Of a stretch of DNA of 9,512 bases, positions 1-5,682 are shown in pieces (the stretch's first letter is position 1; every line of letters begins with the position of its first letter). A program made the position numbers and the translations under genes. Below the pieces are notes generated by a model that saw only the letters and a program-made list of their open reading frames with translations, ran no database searches and was not told the origin of the DNA. This stretch comes from an uncultured Caulobacterales bacterium (GTDB taxonomy: Bacteria > Pseudomonadota > Alphaproteobacteria > Caulobacterales > Maricaulaceae): contig CALJNJ010000096.1 of the NCBI GenBank assembly GCA_937981945.1, positions 1-9,512 on the forward strand. The letters are read 5' to 3'.

Positions 1-113
1 TGGACCGCGCCTCTATCCTGTTCCAAGGCGAAGCTTTGTTTGAAGGCACGCCCGAAGAAATTCGCGCCAATAAAGATGTGCGGCGCGTTTATCTGGGCGA
101 GAAATACGCCTGA
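1..113 (+). CDS. lptB: LptB, LPS export ABC transporter ATPase (3' end only)
   Basis: Only the last 36 codons are present, read in the frame starting at base 3 and ending at TGA 111-113. The visible peptide has the pattern DRASILFQG...GTPEEI...VRRVYLGEKYA, which matches the C-terminal end of LptB (E. coli has a comparable DRA-Y-VSQG...GTP-EI...V-RVYLGE segment). LptB is the cytoplasmic ATPase that powers LptFGC and drives lipopolysaccharide from the inner membrane to the LptA bridge. The Walker and signature motifs lie outside the window. Related branched-chain amino-acid ATPases (LivF/LivG) have similar tails, so the assignment rests on the short C-terminal match. It is followed at once by a terminator and a convergent gene, so it is the last gene of its transcript. 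In many proteobacteria rpoN follows lptB; it does not here. Confidence 0.75.
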   Translation, partial: DRASILFQGEALFEGTPEEIRANKDVRRVYLGEKYA

Positions 114-125
114 TAATCAGACAAG

Positions 126-162
126 AAAAAACCGGCCATCTGAAAAGAGGCCGGTTTCTTTT
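126..162. terminator. Bidirectional intrinsic terminator between lptB and mscL
   Basis: The 9-base arms AAACCGGCC (129-137) and GGCCGGTTT (149-157) pair perfectly around an 11-base loop. On the plus strand the stem is followed by a T-rich run (TTTCTTTT). On the minus strand it is followed by TTTTTTCTT, an even better U-tract. It sits 13-15 bases past the lptB stop and about 20 bases past the mscL stop, so it can serve both convergent genes. Confidence 0.9.
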
Positions 163-180
163 ATTTCGGATTAGTCCGAG

Positions 181-591
181 TTACTTTTTCAAAGCATCCC
201 GAATTTCTGCCAGAAGTGTTTCTGATGGTGTTGGCTCCGGCGGGGCTTCCGCTTCGGCCTTTTTGGCTTTGTTCATGCCTTTGATGATCATGAACAGGAC
301 CCATGCCAATATTAAGAATGCAATCATAGCATTGATGAATGAGCCGTAGCTGATTGCTGCGCCCGTACCGTCAATAGCTTTGCCTGCAGCATCAAGAGTC
401 GGCTTCGTTAAAGTAATTTTCTTTGCGCTGAAATCCAAGCCGCCGGAAAAATGTCCGATAACCGGCATAATGACGTCTTCGATCAGTGATTTGATAACTG
501 TTCCGAAAGCACCGCCCATAATGATGCCGACAGCCATGTCCATCATATTGCCTTGCATGGCAAACTCTTTAAATTCTGAAATCATCCCCAT
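181..591 (-). CDS. mscL: MscL, large-conductance mechanosensitive channel
   Basis: MscL is a homopentameric inner-membrane channel that opens under membrane tension and releases solutes during hypo-osmotic shock. The 136 residues match the family length. An N-terminal amphipathic helix (MISEFKEFAMQGN) leads into pore helix M1 (about 15-45, with the glycine-rich stretch AVGIIMGGAFG). A periplasmic loop follows (about 46-80), then M2 (about 82-105) and a charged cytoplasmic helix ending LLAEIRDALKK, the usual C-terminal bundle. The start at 591 is preferred over the ATG two codons later because GGAAGGGAG lies just upstream at good spacing. It is on the same strand as ihfB, 87 bases downstream, and may be co-transcribed or use a weak promoter (TTGACC at 652-647, no clear -10). 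Transcription ends in the shared terminator. Identification is secure. Confidence 0.97.
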   Translation of the reverse strand: MGMISEFKEFAMQGNMMDMAVGIIMGGAFGTVIKSLIEDVIMPVIGHFSGGLDFSAKKITLTKPTLDAAGKAIDGTGAAISYGSFINAMIAFLILAWVLFMIIKGMNKAKKAEAEAPPEPTPSETLLAEIRDALKK

Positions 592-657
592 GATTTTCTC
601 CCTTCCAATTTCAAGATGCGATTTGTTCGCACGAAAGCGGGGTTAGGGTCAATAGGG

Positions 658-672
658 TTAACCGGAGGTTAA
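658..672. repeat. Inverted repeat between ihfB and mscL
   Basis: TTAACC (658-663) and GGTTAA (667-672) are perfect 6-base arms around GGA, just past the ihfB stop. No T-run follows on the minus strand, so it is not a standard terminator. A second small repeat, CAGCT/AGCTG with a 6-base loop, spans the ihfB stop codon. These could be a weak terminator or an operator for mscL; the role is unknown. Confidence 0.35.
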
Positions 673-678
673 TATCAG

Positions 679-966
679 CTATTTTGAGCTGTTATCCACG
701 CGGGCTTTAAGTTCTTTCCCGGCGCGGAAGAACGGAACATGCTTTTCCGGGACCATGACCGTATCACCGGTTCTGGGATTGCGGCCTTTGCGGGCTGCGC
801 GGTGACGGGTTGAAAAAGCGCCGAAACCGCGAAGCTCTACACGGGCGCCTTTTTCCATGGTCTGAATGACCGATTCCAAAATTACCGCAACCACACGTTC
901 TGATTCTTCCCGGGTTAAATACGGGTTGTCTTTGTGAATATTATCGACGAGTTCAGAACGGAGCAT
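679..966 (-). CDS. ihfB: Integration host factor subunit beta
   Basis: IHF-beta pairs with IHF-alpha to form a DNA-bending heterodimer that acts in nucleoid structure, sigma-54 transcription, replication and recombination. The 95 residues match family length. An N-terminal helical dimerisation part (MLRSELVDNI... to about residue 40) is followed by the beta-arm region. The HU/IHF signature is clear: RGFGAFS (46-52), then RAARKGRNPRTGD (56-68) with the intercalating proline in the NPRTGD turn, and VPFFRAGKELK (77-87). The open frame extends further upstream to a TTG at 1023, but that lies in the rpsA terminator; ATG at 966 gives the family-standard N-terminus. There is no Shine-Dalgarno sequence before 966, and a promoter-like -10 ends five bases upstream, so a leaderless message is likely. 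IHF-beta is favoured over HU because of the sequence and its place directly after rpsA, as in E. coli. Confidence 0.95.
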   Translation of the reverse strand: MLRSELVDNIHKDNPYLTREESERVVAVILESVIQTMEKGARVELRGFGAFSTRHRAARKGRNPRTGDTVMVPEKHVPFFRAGKELKARVDNSSK

Positions 967-971
967 GGCGC

Positions 972-1001
972 TATAAAGACGAAGAGGCCTATGCCCGTCA
1001 A
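972..1001 (-). promoter_or_regulatory. Candidate ihfB promoter
   Basis: On the minus strand TTGACG (1001-996) is followed after 18 bases by TTTATA (977-972). Only five bases (GCGCC) separate the -10 from the ATG of ihfB, so transcription would begin at or next to the A of the start codon. The element lies between the rpsA terminator and ihfB, where a separate promoter is expected. No mapped start is available, so this is inference from the hexamers. Confidence 0.6.
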
Positions 1002-1021
1002 TATCTTTTTGAAACGCGCAC

Positions 1022-1049
1022 AAAAAAAAAGCCCCGCATAAGCGAGGCT
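1022..1049 (-). terminator. Intrinsic terminator of the aroA-cmk-rpsA transcript
   Basis: On the minus strand an 8-base stem AGCCTCGC/GCGGGGCT (one G-T pair) closes a TTAT loop and runs into nine T residues. It starts 27 bases past the rpsA stop. A smaller hairpin, TCGG-TTTT-CCGA (1063-1074), lies directly after the stop codon. This separates rpsA from ihfB. Confidence 0.93.
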
Positions 1050-1075
1050 AATAACTTCTAGATCGGAAAACCGAC

Positions 1076-2770
1076 TTATTCGTTGTCTTTCAGGGCTGCC
1101 CCCAGGATATCACCCAGAGATGCTCCGGCATCGGTTGAACCATATTGCTCGACAGCTTCTTTCTCTTCAGCGATTTCCAAAGCTTTCACGGACAATGTGT
1201 AATTCCGTCTGGCTTTGTCAGCTTTGATGATCATGGCATCGATCTTGTCGCCCACGGCAAAACGCTCAGGACGCTGATCGGACCGCTCACGGGACAAATC
1301 GGATTTGCGGATGAAGGCCGCGATCTCATTGTCGTCACCAAAGGAGACATCCAAACCGGCGCTTTGTACATTGGTCACCGTACAGGTTACCGTAGCGCCG
1401 CGGCGCGCACCGGCAGGCGCTGTATCTTTTGACAATTGCTTGATGCCGAGGCTGATGCGCTCTTTCTCGATATCAATATCAAGAATTTTAGCTTCAACTT
1501 CGTCGCCCTTCTTATAGTCTTTCAGAGCTTCTTCGCCTGACTTATCCCATGACAGGTCTGACAAGTGAGCCATGCCGTCTATGTCGCCGTCCAGACCGAT
1601 AAACAGACCAAACTCGGTAACAGAGCGAACTTCGCCATTGATGACGGTTCCGATCGGGAAGCGATCCGCAAATGAATCCCAAGGATTGTCTTGGATTTGC
1701 TTCAAGCCCAAAGAGATGCGGCGCTTTTCTTCTTCCACTTCCAGAACCATACATTCAACTTCCTGAGAGGTTGAAACGATTTTGCCGGGATGGATGTTCT
1801 TCTTGGTCCAGCTCATCTCAGTGACGTGGACCAGGCCTTCAACACCTTCTTCCAATTCAATAAAGGCACCGTAATCCGTGATATTGGTAACAATTCCTTT
1901 GTGACGCGAGCCGACCGTATAATTGGCGGTTGCGGCAGACCATGGGTCTTCCATCAATTGCTTCATGCCCAGGCTGATGCGCTGAGTATCAGGATTGATC
2001 TTGATGATCTTGACTTTGAGTGTGTCGCCAACGGCCATAACTTGGCTCGGGTGCGAAATGCGGCGCCAGGACATGTCCGTAACGTGCAAGAGGCCGTCAA
2101 TGCCGCCCAAATCAACAAAGGCACCATAATCGGTGATGTTCTTGACGATACCTTCGCGGGTTTCGCCTTCGGCCAGCTGACCGACAAGCTCGGCGCGCTG
2201 TTCGGCGCGGCTTTCTTCCAGGATAGCCCGGCGGGAAACGACGATATTGCCGCGGACCCGGTCCATTTTCAAAATCATGAAAGGCTGTTCCTGGTTCATC
2301 AGAGGCGTAACGTCACGCACCGGACGAATGTCAACTTGTGAACCCGGCAAGAAGGCGTTCAGCCCGCCCAGGTCAACGGTAAATCCGCCTTTGACACGGC
2401 CGACAATTGCGCCGGTAACGGGCTCTTCGGCTTCGTAGACTTTGGCCATTTTGATCCAAGTCTCTTCGCGGCGTGCTTTGTCGCGGGAAAGAATGGCATC
2501 GCCGAGAGCGTTTTCAATACGCTCCAGGTAAATATCGACACTGTCGCCGACTTTGACCTGTTCGTCATTACCGGGCGTGTAAAATTCTCTTAAAGGGACG
2601 CGGCCTTCTGTTTTGAGGCCGACATCAACCATAACCACGTCTTTTTCGACGGCTGTAACGATTCCTTTAACAACGGAACCTTCGGTCATTGGGTTAACTT
2701 CGAGTGAGGCTTCCAGCATGGAAGCGAAATCATCTGTGGTAGGATTGAGGGTTTCTTGAGCTGCGCTCAT
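1076..2770 (-). CDS. rpsA: 30S ribosomal protein S1
   Basis: S1 binds mRNA on the 30S subunit and helps to recruit and unfold messages with weak ribosome binding sites. The 564 residues match the long, six-domain form of proteobacteria. S1/OB-fold repeats fall at roughly 30-97, 115-182, 200-270, 285-357, 372-444 and 457-530. The central repeats carry the hallmark NITDYGAFVDLGGIDGLLH and NITDYGAFIELEEGVEGLVH strings and the closing RISLGMKQL, RISLGLKQI and RISLGIKQL. The first two domains are more divergent, as expected for the ribosome-docking part, and the sixth (TNVQSAGLDVSF) is also divergent. The start at 2770 has GGAG eight bases or so upstream. The gene follows cmk after 102 bases that hold a strong hairpin, and ends at a canonical terminator. 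Autoregulation through the leader is plausible but not shown. Confidence 0.98.
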   Translation of the reverse strand: MSAAQETLNPTTDDFASMLEASLEVNPMTEGSVVKGIVTAVEKDVVMVDVGLKTEGRVPLREFYTPGNDEQVKVGDSVDIYLERIENALGDAILSRDKARREETWIKMAKVYEAEEPVTGAIVGRVKGGFTVDLGGLNAFLPGSQVDIRPVRDVTPLMNQEQPFMILKMDRVRGNIVVSRRAILEESRAEQRAELVGQLAEGETREGIVKNITDYGAFVDLGGIDGLLHVTDMSWRRISHPSQVMAVGDTLKVKIIKINPDTQRISLGMKQLMEDPWSAATANYTVGSRHKGIVTNITDYGAFIELEEGVEGLVHVTEMSWTKKNIHPGKIVSTSQEVECMVLEVEEEKRRISLGLKQIQDNPWDSFADRFPIGTVINGEVRSVTEFGLFIGLDGDIDGMAHLSDLSWDKSGEEALKDYKKGDEVEAKILDIDIEKERISLGIKQLSKDTAPAGARRGATVTCTVTNVQSAGLDVSFGDDNEIAAFIRKSDLSRERSDQRPERFAVGDKIDAMIIKADKARRNYTLSVKALEIAEEKEAVEQYGSTDAGASLGDILGAALKDNE

Positions 2771-2775
2771 AGGGT

Positions 2776-2832
2776 TTACTCCAAATATAATTTCCGGCCG
2801 ACAGGTTGTATCCTGCGGTCTGGCCCGGCCAA
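2776..2832 (-). other. Possible 18-codon leader frame upstream of rpsA
   Basis: On the minus strand a consensus AGGAGG (2844-2839) is followed six bases later by TTG (2832-2830). This opens an 18-codon frame (MAGPDRRIQPVGRKLYLE) that ends with TAA at 2778-2776. The last codons and stop overlap the GGAG ribosome binding site of rpsA. Translation of this frame would place ribosomes on the rpsA start region. It is very short and uses a TTG start, so chance is a real alternative: AGGAGG could be left over or serve another purpose. No homology can be judged at this length. Confidence 0.25.
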
Positions 2833-2840
2833 TCCGGGCC
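2822..2840 (-). promoter_or_regulatory. rpsA: Hairpin in the rpsA leader
   Basis: The 7-base arms GGCCCGG and CCGGGCC pair perfectly around ATTGG, in the 102-base gap between cmk and rpsA. No T-run follows, so it is not a terminator. The last two G residues of an AGGAGG (2844-2839) are in the stem, and the loop holds a TTG. In E. coli S1 represses its own message through a structured leader with hairpins. By analogy this could be an S1-responsive or processing element, but the structures need not be related. I see no clear promoter in the gap. Confidence 0.5.
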
Positions 2841-2872
2841 TCCTAAATGTCCGTGTGTTGCTGTTTTGCGAC

Positions 2873-3508
2873 TTATTTAGCGGTTTTGGCCGCTAAAACC
2901 GCGTCAATGACCTGCACTGCCGCGTCGAACGCGCGCTCTATAGACAAGTTAGTGGTATCAATCAAGTGCGCATCTTGGGCCGGACGCAGAGGGGCTATCT
3001 CGCGATTGGCATCGCGAAAATCCCGTTCCTTTAATTGCTCCAGCACGGTCTCATAAGAAATGTCTTCGCCGTAAGAGACCAGCTCTTCATGACGGCGTTT
3101 AGCCCGCTCCGCCGGTTCGGCGTCCACGTAGAGCTTGACGTCGGCGTCAGGACATATGACCGTCCCGATATCCCGGCCGTCCAAAACGGCGCCGCGAGCC
3201 GCGAAATCCCGCTGATATTTCAGCAGAGCTTCCCGCACCTGTGAATGTATGGCCACCTTGGAAGCTGCGGCACCAACCGGTCCGCTTTTAAGGGCGGGGT
3301 CTGATAAAATGTCAGGCGTAATATTAAGCGCGGCAGCAGCGCAATCATCGGCGCTGCCCGGATCAAGCCCTTTGTCCAAAATGATTTTGGCGACGGCGCG
3401 GTAAAGCTTACCCGTATCCAAATGGGCCAAACCGTAATGTGCCGACAAACGTTTTGCCAGCGTGCCTTTTCCGGACGCAAATGTTCCGTCAATGGCGATC
3501 ACCGTCAT
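2873..3508 (-). CDS. cmk: Cytidylate kinase
   Basis: This cytoplasmic NMP kinase phosphorylates CMP and dCMP with ATP and feeds the pyrimidine nucleotide pool. The 211 residues match the short bacterial form. The P-loop is GTFASGKGT (8-16), followed by DTGKLYRAVA (31-40), the family's DTG-YRA substrate segment. LDGRDIGTVICPDADVKLYVDA (about 109-130) is a family hallmark. The arginine-rich lid is ERDFRDANREIAPLRPAQDA (161-180). Its ATG lies within the aroA stop region (ATGA overlap), so translation is probably coupled; only a weak GGAAA lies upstream. aroA-cmk-rpsA order is common in proteobacteria. The last codons contain a perfect 8-base inverted repeat (2880-2902). Confidence 0.97.
   Translation of the reverse strand: MTVIAIDGTFASGKGTLAKRLSAHYGLAHLDTGKLYRAVAKIILDKGLDPGSADDCAAAALNITPDILSDPALKSGPVGAAASKVAIHSQVREALLKYQRDFAARGAVLDGRDIGTVICPDADVKLYVDAEPAERAKRRHEELVSYGEDISYETVLEQLKERDFRDANREIAPLRPAQDAHLIDTTNLSIERAFDAAVQVIDAVLAAKTAK
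2880..2902 (-). repeat. Inverted repeat at the 3' end of cmk
   Basis: The arms GCGGTTTT (2880-2887) and AAAACCGC (2895-2902) are perfectly complementary around a 7-base loop and cover the final cmk codons. On the minus strand the stem is followed by the TAA stop and AAGTCGC rather than a T-run. It could be an RNA processing or stability hairpin between cmk and rpsA. The role is inferred. Confidence 0.4.
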
Positions 3509-4830
3509 CCGGTCATTTCCATTTTAGCGCCGATCGCGGCCATTAAATCGAAAAACTCAGGGAAACTCGTGGCAATCATGGACGCGTCATCAATAGAGAC
3601 GGGCTCTTGTGCAGCCAGACCCAAGACCAAAGCAGACATGGCAATGCGGTGATCATGAAATGTGCGCACCTCCGCCCCGCCCTGTACGGGGCTTCCGCCT
3701 TTGACCCGCATGCCGTCAGCACTTTCCGTGACATTGACGCCGTTTCGGCGAAGAAGCTCGACCGTTGCCGAAATGCGGTCGCTTTCTTTGACCCGCAGTT
3801 CTTCAATACCGTTCATGATTGTGTCGCCTTTGGCAAACGCCGCCGCGACGGCCAAAACCGGATATTCATCTATCATAGAGGGGGCACGAGACGGCGGCAC
3901 ATTAATACCGCGCAGAGCCGAATACCGCACATGTAAATCTGCGATTACTTCGCCGCCTGATTTTCTGAAATTATCGGCGCGGATTTCCCCGCCCATTTCG
4001 GCCAAAGTTTCGATCAGACCGGTTCGGGTCGGATTCATCATGACATTTTCAATGCAAATATCGCTGCCGGGCGTAATCAGGGCGGCGACCATGGCAAAAG
4101 CGGCGGATGACGGGTCGCCCGGCACATTAACGCGGGTTCCGATCAAATCAATCGGGCCCTCTATGGTCACGATCTGCCCTTCATCTTTGGGCCGTGTCTG
4201 CACATCGGCGCCGAAGGCTCTGAGCATATTTTCCGTATGGTCCCGAGATAAACGGGTTTCGCGCACAATGGTTTTGCCTTCCGTCCGAAGTCCGGCCAAT
4301 AAAACGGCGGATTTAACCTGAGCGGAGGCATGCGGCGGCGTAAAGTCTATGGGGGATAAATTGCCGGCGGAGCGAATGGTCGCCGGCAAACGGTCGCCGT
4401 CAGACGCCTCTGTTTCAACGCCCATGAGGCGCAGAGGGTCCAGGACCCGCGCCATGGGGCGGCTGCGCAGGGATTCGTCGCCGGTGAACTCTGCCTTTAT
4501 ATTATAGGCGGCCGCGGCGCCCATTATCAGGCGCACACCCGTTCCCGCATTGCCGCAATCTATGGGTTTTTTCGGCGCTTTCAGACCGGCAGAGCCGCAG
4601 CCCTTTATGACGAACTTCCCGTCATCGGTCTCGGTCACTTTGGCGCCGAGCGCAGTCATGGCGCCAATGGTTGAGTAGATGTCAGCCCCGCGTAAAAGTC
4701 CTGTAACAACGGTTTCGCCTTCGGCCAAAGCCCCGAAAATAATGGCCCTATGGGAGATGGACTTATCCCCCGGCGCGGTGATCATTCCTGAGAGTGATGC
4801 TGACGGAAATGCTTTAGCCCCGGATTGCAT
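3505..4830 (-). CDS. aroA: EPSP synthase, class II (CP4-like)
   Basis: 3-Phosphoshikimate 1-carboxyvinyltransferase joins shikimate-3-phosphate and phosphoenolpyruvate to make EPSP, the sixth step of the shikimate pathway. Counting 441 residues from the ATG at 4830: PGDKSISHR (20-28, with the substrate lysine 23), GNAGTGVRL (93-101), RPM (124-126), SAQVK (169-173), RDHTE (196-200), NPTRTGL (266-272), PSMIDEYP (317-324, catalytic Asp321), EELRVKESDR (343-352, Glu349) and HDHRIAM (392-398). GDKS, SAQVK, RDHTE and NPTR are together the class II signature, and the protein resembles Agrobacterium CP4 throughout. At the position of CP4 Ala100 it has Gly96. The start is uncertain. ATG 4830 has AAGG about eight bases upstream; ATG 4848 (six residues longer) has no good site; the more distant ATG at 4953 would add an unlikely tail. 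It overlaps cmk by four bases and diverges from the FYDLN_acid gene. Confidence 0.96.
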   Translation of the reverse strand: MQSGAKAFPSASLSGMITAPGDKSISHRAIIFGALAEGETVVTGLLRGADIYSTIGAMTALGAKVTETDDGKFVIKGCGSAGLKAPKKPIDCGNAGTGVRLIMGAAAAYNIKAEFTGDESLRSRPMARVLDPLRLMGVETEASDGDRLPATIRSAGNLSPIDFTPPHASAQVKSAVLLAGLRTEGKTIVRETRLSRDHTENMLRAFGADVQTRPKDEGQIVTIEGPIDLIGTRVNVPGDPSSAAFAMVAALITPGSDICIENVMMNPTRTGLIETLAEMGGEIRADNFRKSGGEVIADLHVRYSALRGINVPPSRAPSMIDEYPVLAVAAAFAKGDTIMNGIEELRVKESDRISATVELLRRNGVNVTESADGMRVKGGSPVQGGAEVRTFHDHRIAMSALVLGLAAQEPVSIDDASMIATSFPEFFDLMAAIGAKMEMTG

Positions 4831-4980
4831 ATTTGACGCCTTGCCCATTTGTCGGTTGACTCTGAAAAACGAAACGCTAAGACGCGTTGCGAAGTCGCAT
4901 CGCTTAACGGGATTGCCCTTGCAATACAAGGCCGGAGCGCGCGAAGTACACAATGAAATTGTGAATGACAGGAAAGAAAT
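4831..4980. promoter_or_regulatory. Divergent control region between aroA and the FYDLN_acid gene
   Basis: This 150-base gap must hold promoters for both directions. On the plus strand TTGACT (4856-4861), 16 bases, TAAGAC (4878-4883) is a weak candidate. On the minus strand TTGTAT near 4925, 17 bases, TAAGCG is equally weak. It contains two perfect inverted repeats: TGCGA-AG-TCGCA (4888-4899) and CACAAT-GAA-ATTGTG (4949-4963). The second lies 17 bases before the plus-strand ATG and could be an operator or a 5' leader hairpin. Neither promoter is firm. Confidence 0.4.
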
Positions 4981-5409
4981 ATGGCCAAGGTCGATTTGGG
5001 TGAAAAGAGAGTCTGCCCTGAATGCTCCGTTAAATTCTATGATTTGACCAAAAGACCGGCAGTCTGCCCGAAATGTGCATTCAGTTATAACCCGGATGAG
5101 ATTGAAACGCCGCCGGTAATCCCTGTTGCTGAAATTGAGCCTGAAAACGAATCCACGGACAATGAAGATCAGGACGAAGAAGATTTGGATGAAGCCGAAG
5201 CCGAAGCAAAAGAGCTGGAGCTGGACGGTGATGACGCCGCCATTATCGGCGGCGCAGGCGGTGATGATGACGATGCTGTCACGCCTGATTTCAACACATT
5301 TGACCCGGATGAAGACGAAGACGAAGACGCGGCTTTGGTCGATGATGAAGAAGACGATCTTCCGCCGACCGGCAAAGACGATGAAGACGCCGAGGAAGTT
5401 GAAATCTAA
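4981..5409 (+). CDS. FYDLN_acid domain protein (TIGR02300 family), function unknown
   Basis: A 142-residue protein with an N-terminal zinc-ribbon-like module and a very acidic tail. Cysteines 12, 15, 29 and 32 form two CPxC knuckles (VCPEC and VCPKC). Between them is FYDLT, a variant of the FYDLN motif that names the family (TIGR02300/FYDLN_acid). From about residue 37 the chain is low complexity and dominated by Asp and Glu, so it is probably disordered. The start at 4981 has AGGAAAG six bases upstream. The family is found mainly in alphaproteobacteria, and its place beside aroA and a tRNA-Ala is typical. No signal peptide or membrane segment is seen, so it is probably cytoplasmic. The zinc ribbon plus acidic tail suggests a nucleic-acid- or ribosome-associated role, but that is speculation. 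Confidence 0.92.
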   Translation: MAKVDLGEKRVCPECSVKFYDLTKRPAVCPKCAFSYNPDEIETPPVIPVAEIEPENESTDNEDQDEEDLDEAEAEAKELELDGDDAAIIGGAGGDDDDAVTPDFNTFDPDEDEDEDAALVDDEEDDLPPTGKDDEDAEEVEI

Positions 5410-5443
5410 TCAAAAAATTACAAGTTTTTGGACTTGAATAACA

Positions 5444-5467
5444 GGCGGGGCCGAATTAGGTTCCGCC
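5444..5467 (+). terminator. Possible weak terminator after the FYDLN_acid gene
   Basis: GGCGGGGCC (5444-5452) pairs with GGTTCCGCC (5459-5467), including two G-T pairs, around GAATTA. It is followed by GACTTTTG, so the T-run is short. It lies 34 bases past the stop codon and just before the likely tRNA promoter. Confidence 0.45.
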
Positions 5468-5472
5468 GACTT

Positions 5473-5500
5473 TTGACAGGCGCATAACCGGAACCTGTCA
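5473..5500 (+). promoter_or_regulatory. Candidate tRNA-Ala promoter overlapping an inverted repeat
   Basis: TTGACA (5473-5478) is a perfect -35 hexamer 56 bases before the tRNA. No good -10 is found at 16-18 bases, where the sequence reads around CTGTCACC. The same -35 is part of a perfect 7-base inverted repeat, TGACAGG (5474-5480) and CCTGTCA (5494-5500), with a 13-base loop. The repeat could be an operator, a hairpin or chance. The promoter call rests on the -35 and position only. Confidence 0.4.
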
Positions 5501-5534
5501 CCTTTGAACGCCTGTTCAGAGGCCGAAATGGAAA

Positions 5535-5610
5535 GGGGCCATAGCTCAGCTGGTAGAGCGCTTCGCTGGCAGCGAAGAGGTCAGGGGTTCGACTCCCCTT
5601 GGCTCCACCA
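5535..5610 (+). tRNA. tRNA-Ala (anticodon GGC)
   Basis: The 76 bases fold into a complete cloverleaf with an encoded CCA end. The acceptor arm GGGGCCA (5535-5541) pairs with TGGCTCC (5600-5606), with one G-T pair. The D arm contains AGCTCAGCTGGTAGAGC. The anticodon stem CTTCG/CGAAG encloses CTGGCAG, giving anticodon GGC at 5568-5570, which reads GCC and GCU alanine codons. The T arm is AGGGGTTCGACTCCCCT, with GTTCGAC in the loop region. No strong terminator follows; only a 10-base palindrome TTCCGCGGAA (5613-5622) lies downstream. No integrase or attachment repeat is visible next to it. Confidence 0.98.
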
Positions 5611-5682
5611 TTTTCCGCGGAATACCACTAAATCTTTATTCATACTCCGCGCCTATGCTGCCCTTCAAACCAAGAGGGATGC

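Noticed and set aside
967..1023. A 19-residue N-terminal extension of ihfB from TTG at 1023
   Set aside because: The TTG lies in the U-tract of the rpsA terminator, and the extension is absent from known IHF-beta proteins.
1790..2341. A 183-codon plus-strand open frame opposite rpsA
   Set aside because: It lies wholly antisense to the clearly coding S1 gene, has no family resemblance, and is explained by codon bias on the other strand.
3662..4321. A 219-codon plus-strand open frame opposite aroA
   Set aside because: It is antisense to conserved EPSP synthase motifs, with low-complexity Ser/Arg/Pro composition typical of a shadow frame.
4849..4953. A longer aroA start at 4953
   Set aside because: The added residues are Arg/Cys-rich, unlike EPSP synthase N-termini, and would remove nearly all of the divergent control region.
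5181..5400. GATGAAGAC-type repeats as a tandem repeat element
   Set aside because: The repetition is irregular and is explained by Asp/Glu codons in the acidic protein tail.
5126..5437. A Lys/Met/Thr-rich open frame overlapping the FYDLN_acid gene
   Set aside because: It is the +1 reading of the GAT/GAA-rich acidic tail; composition follows from the repeats, and no ribosome binding site supports it.
5535..5682. tRNA-Ala as an integration site for a mobile element
   Set aside because: No integrase, no repeat of the tRNA 3' end and no phage-like gene is visible downstream in the window.
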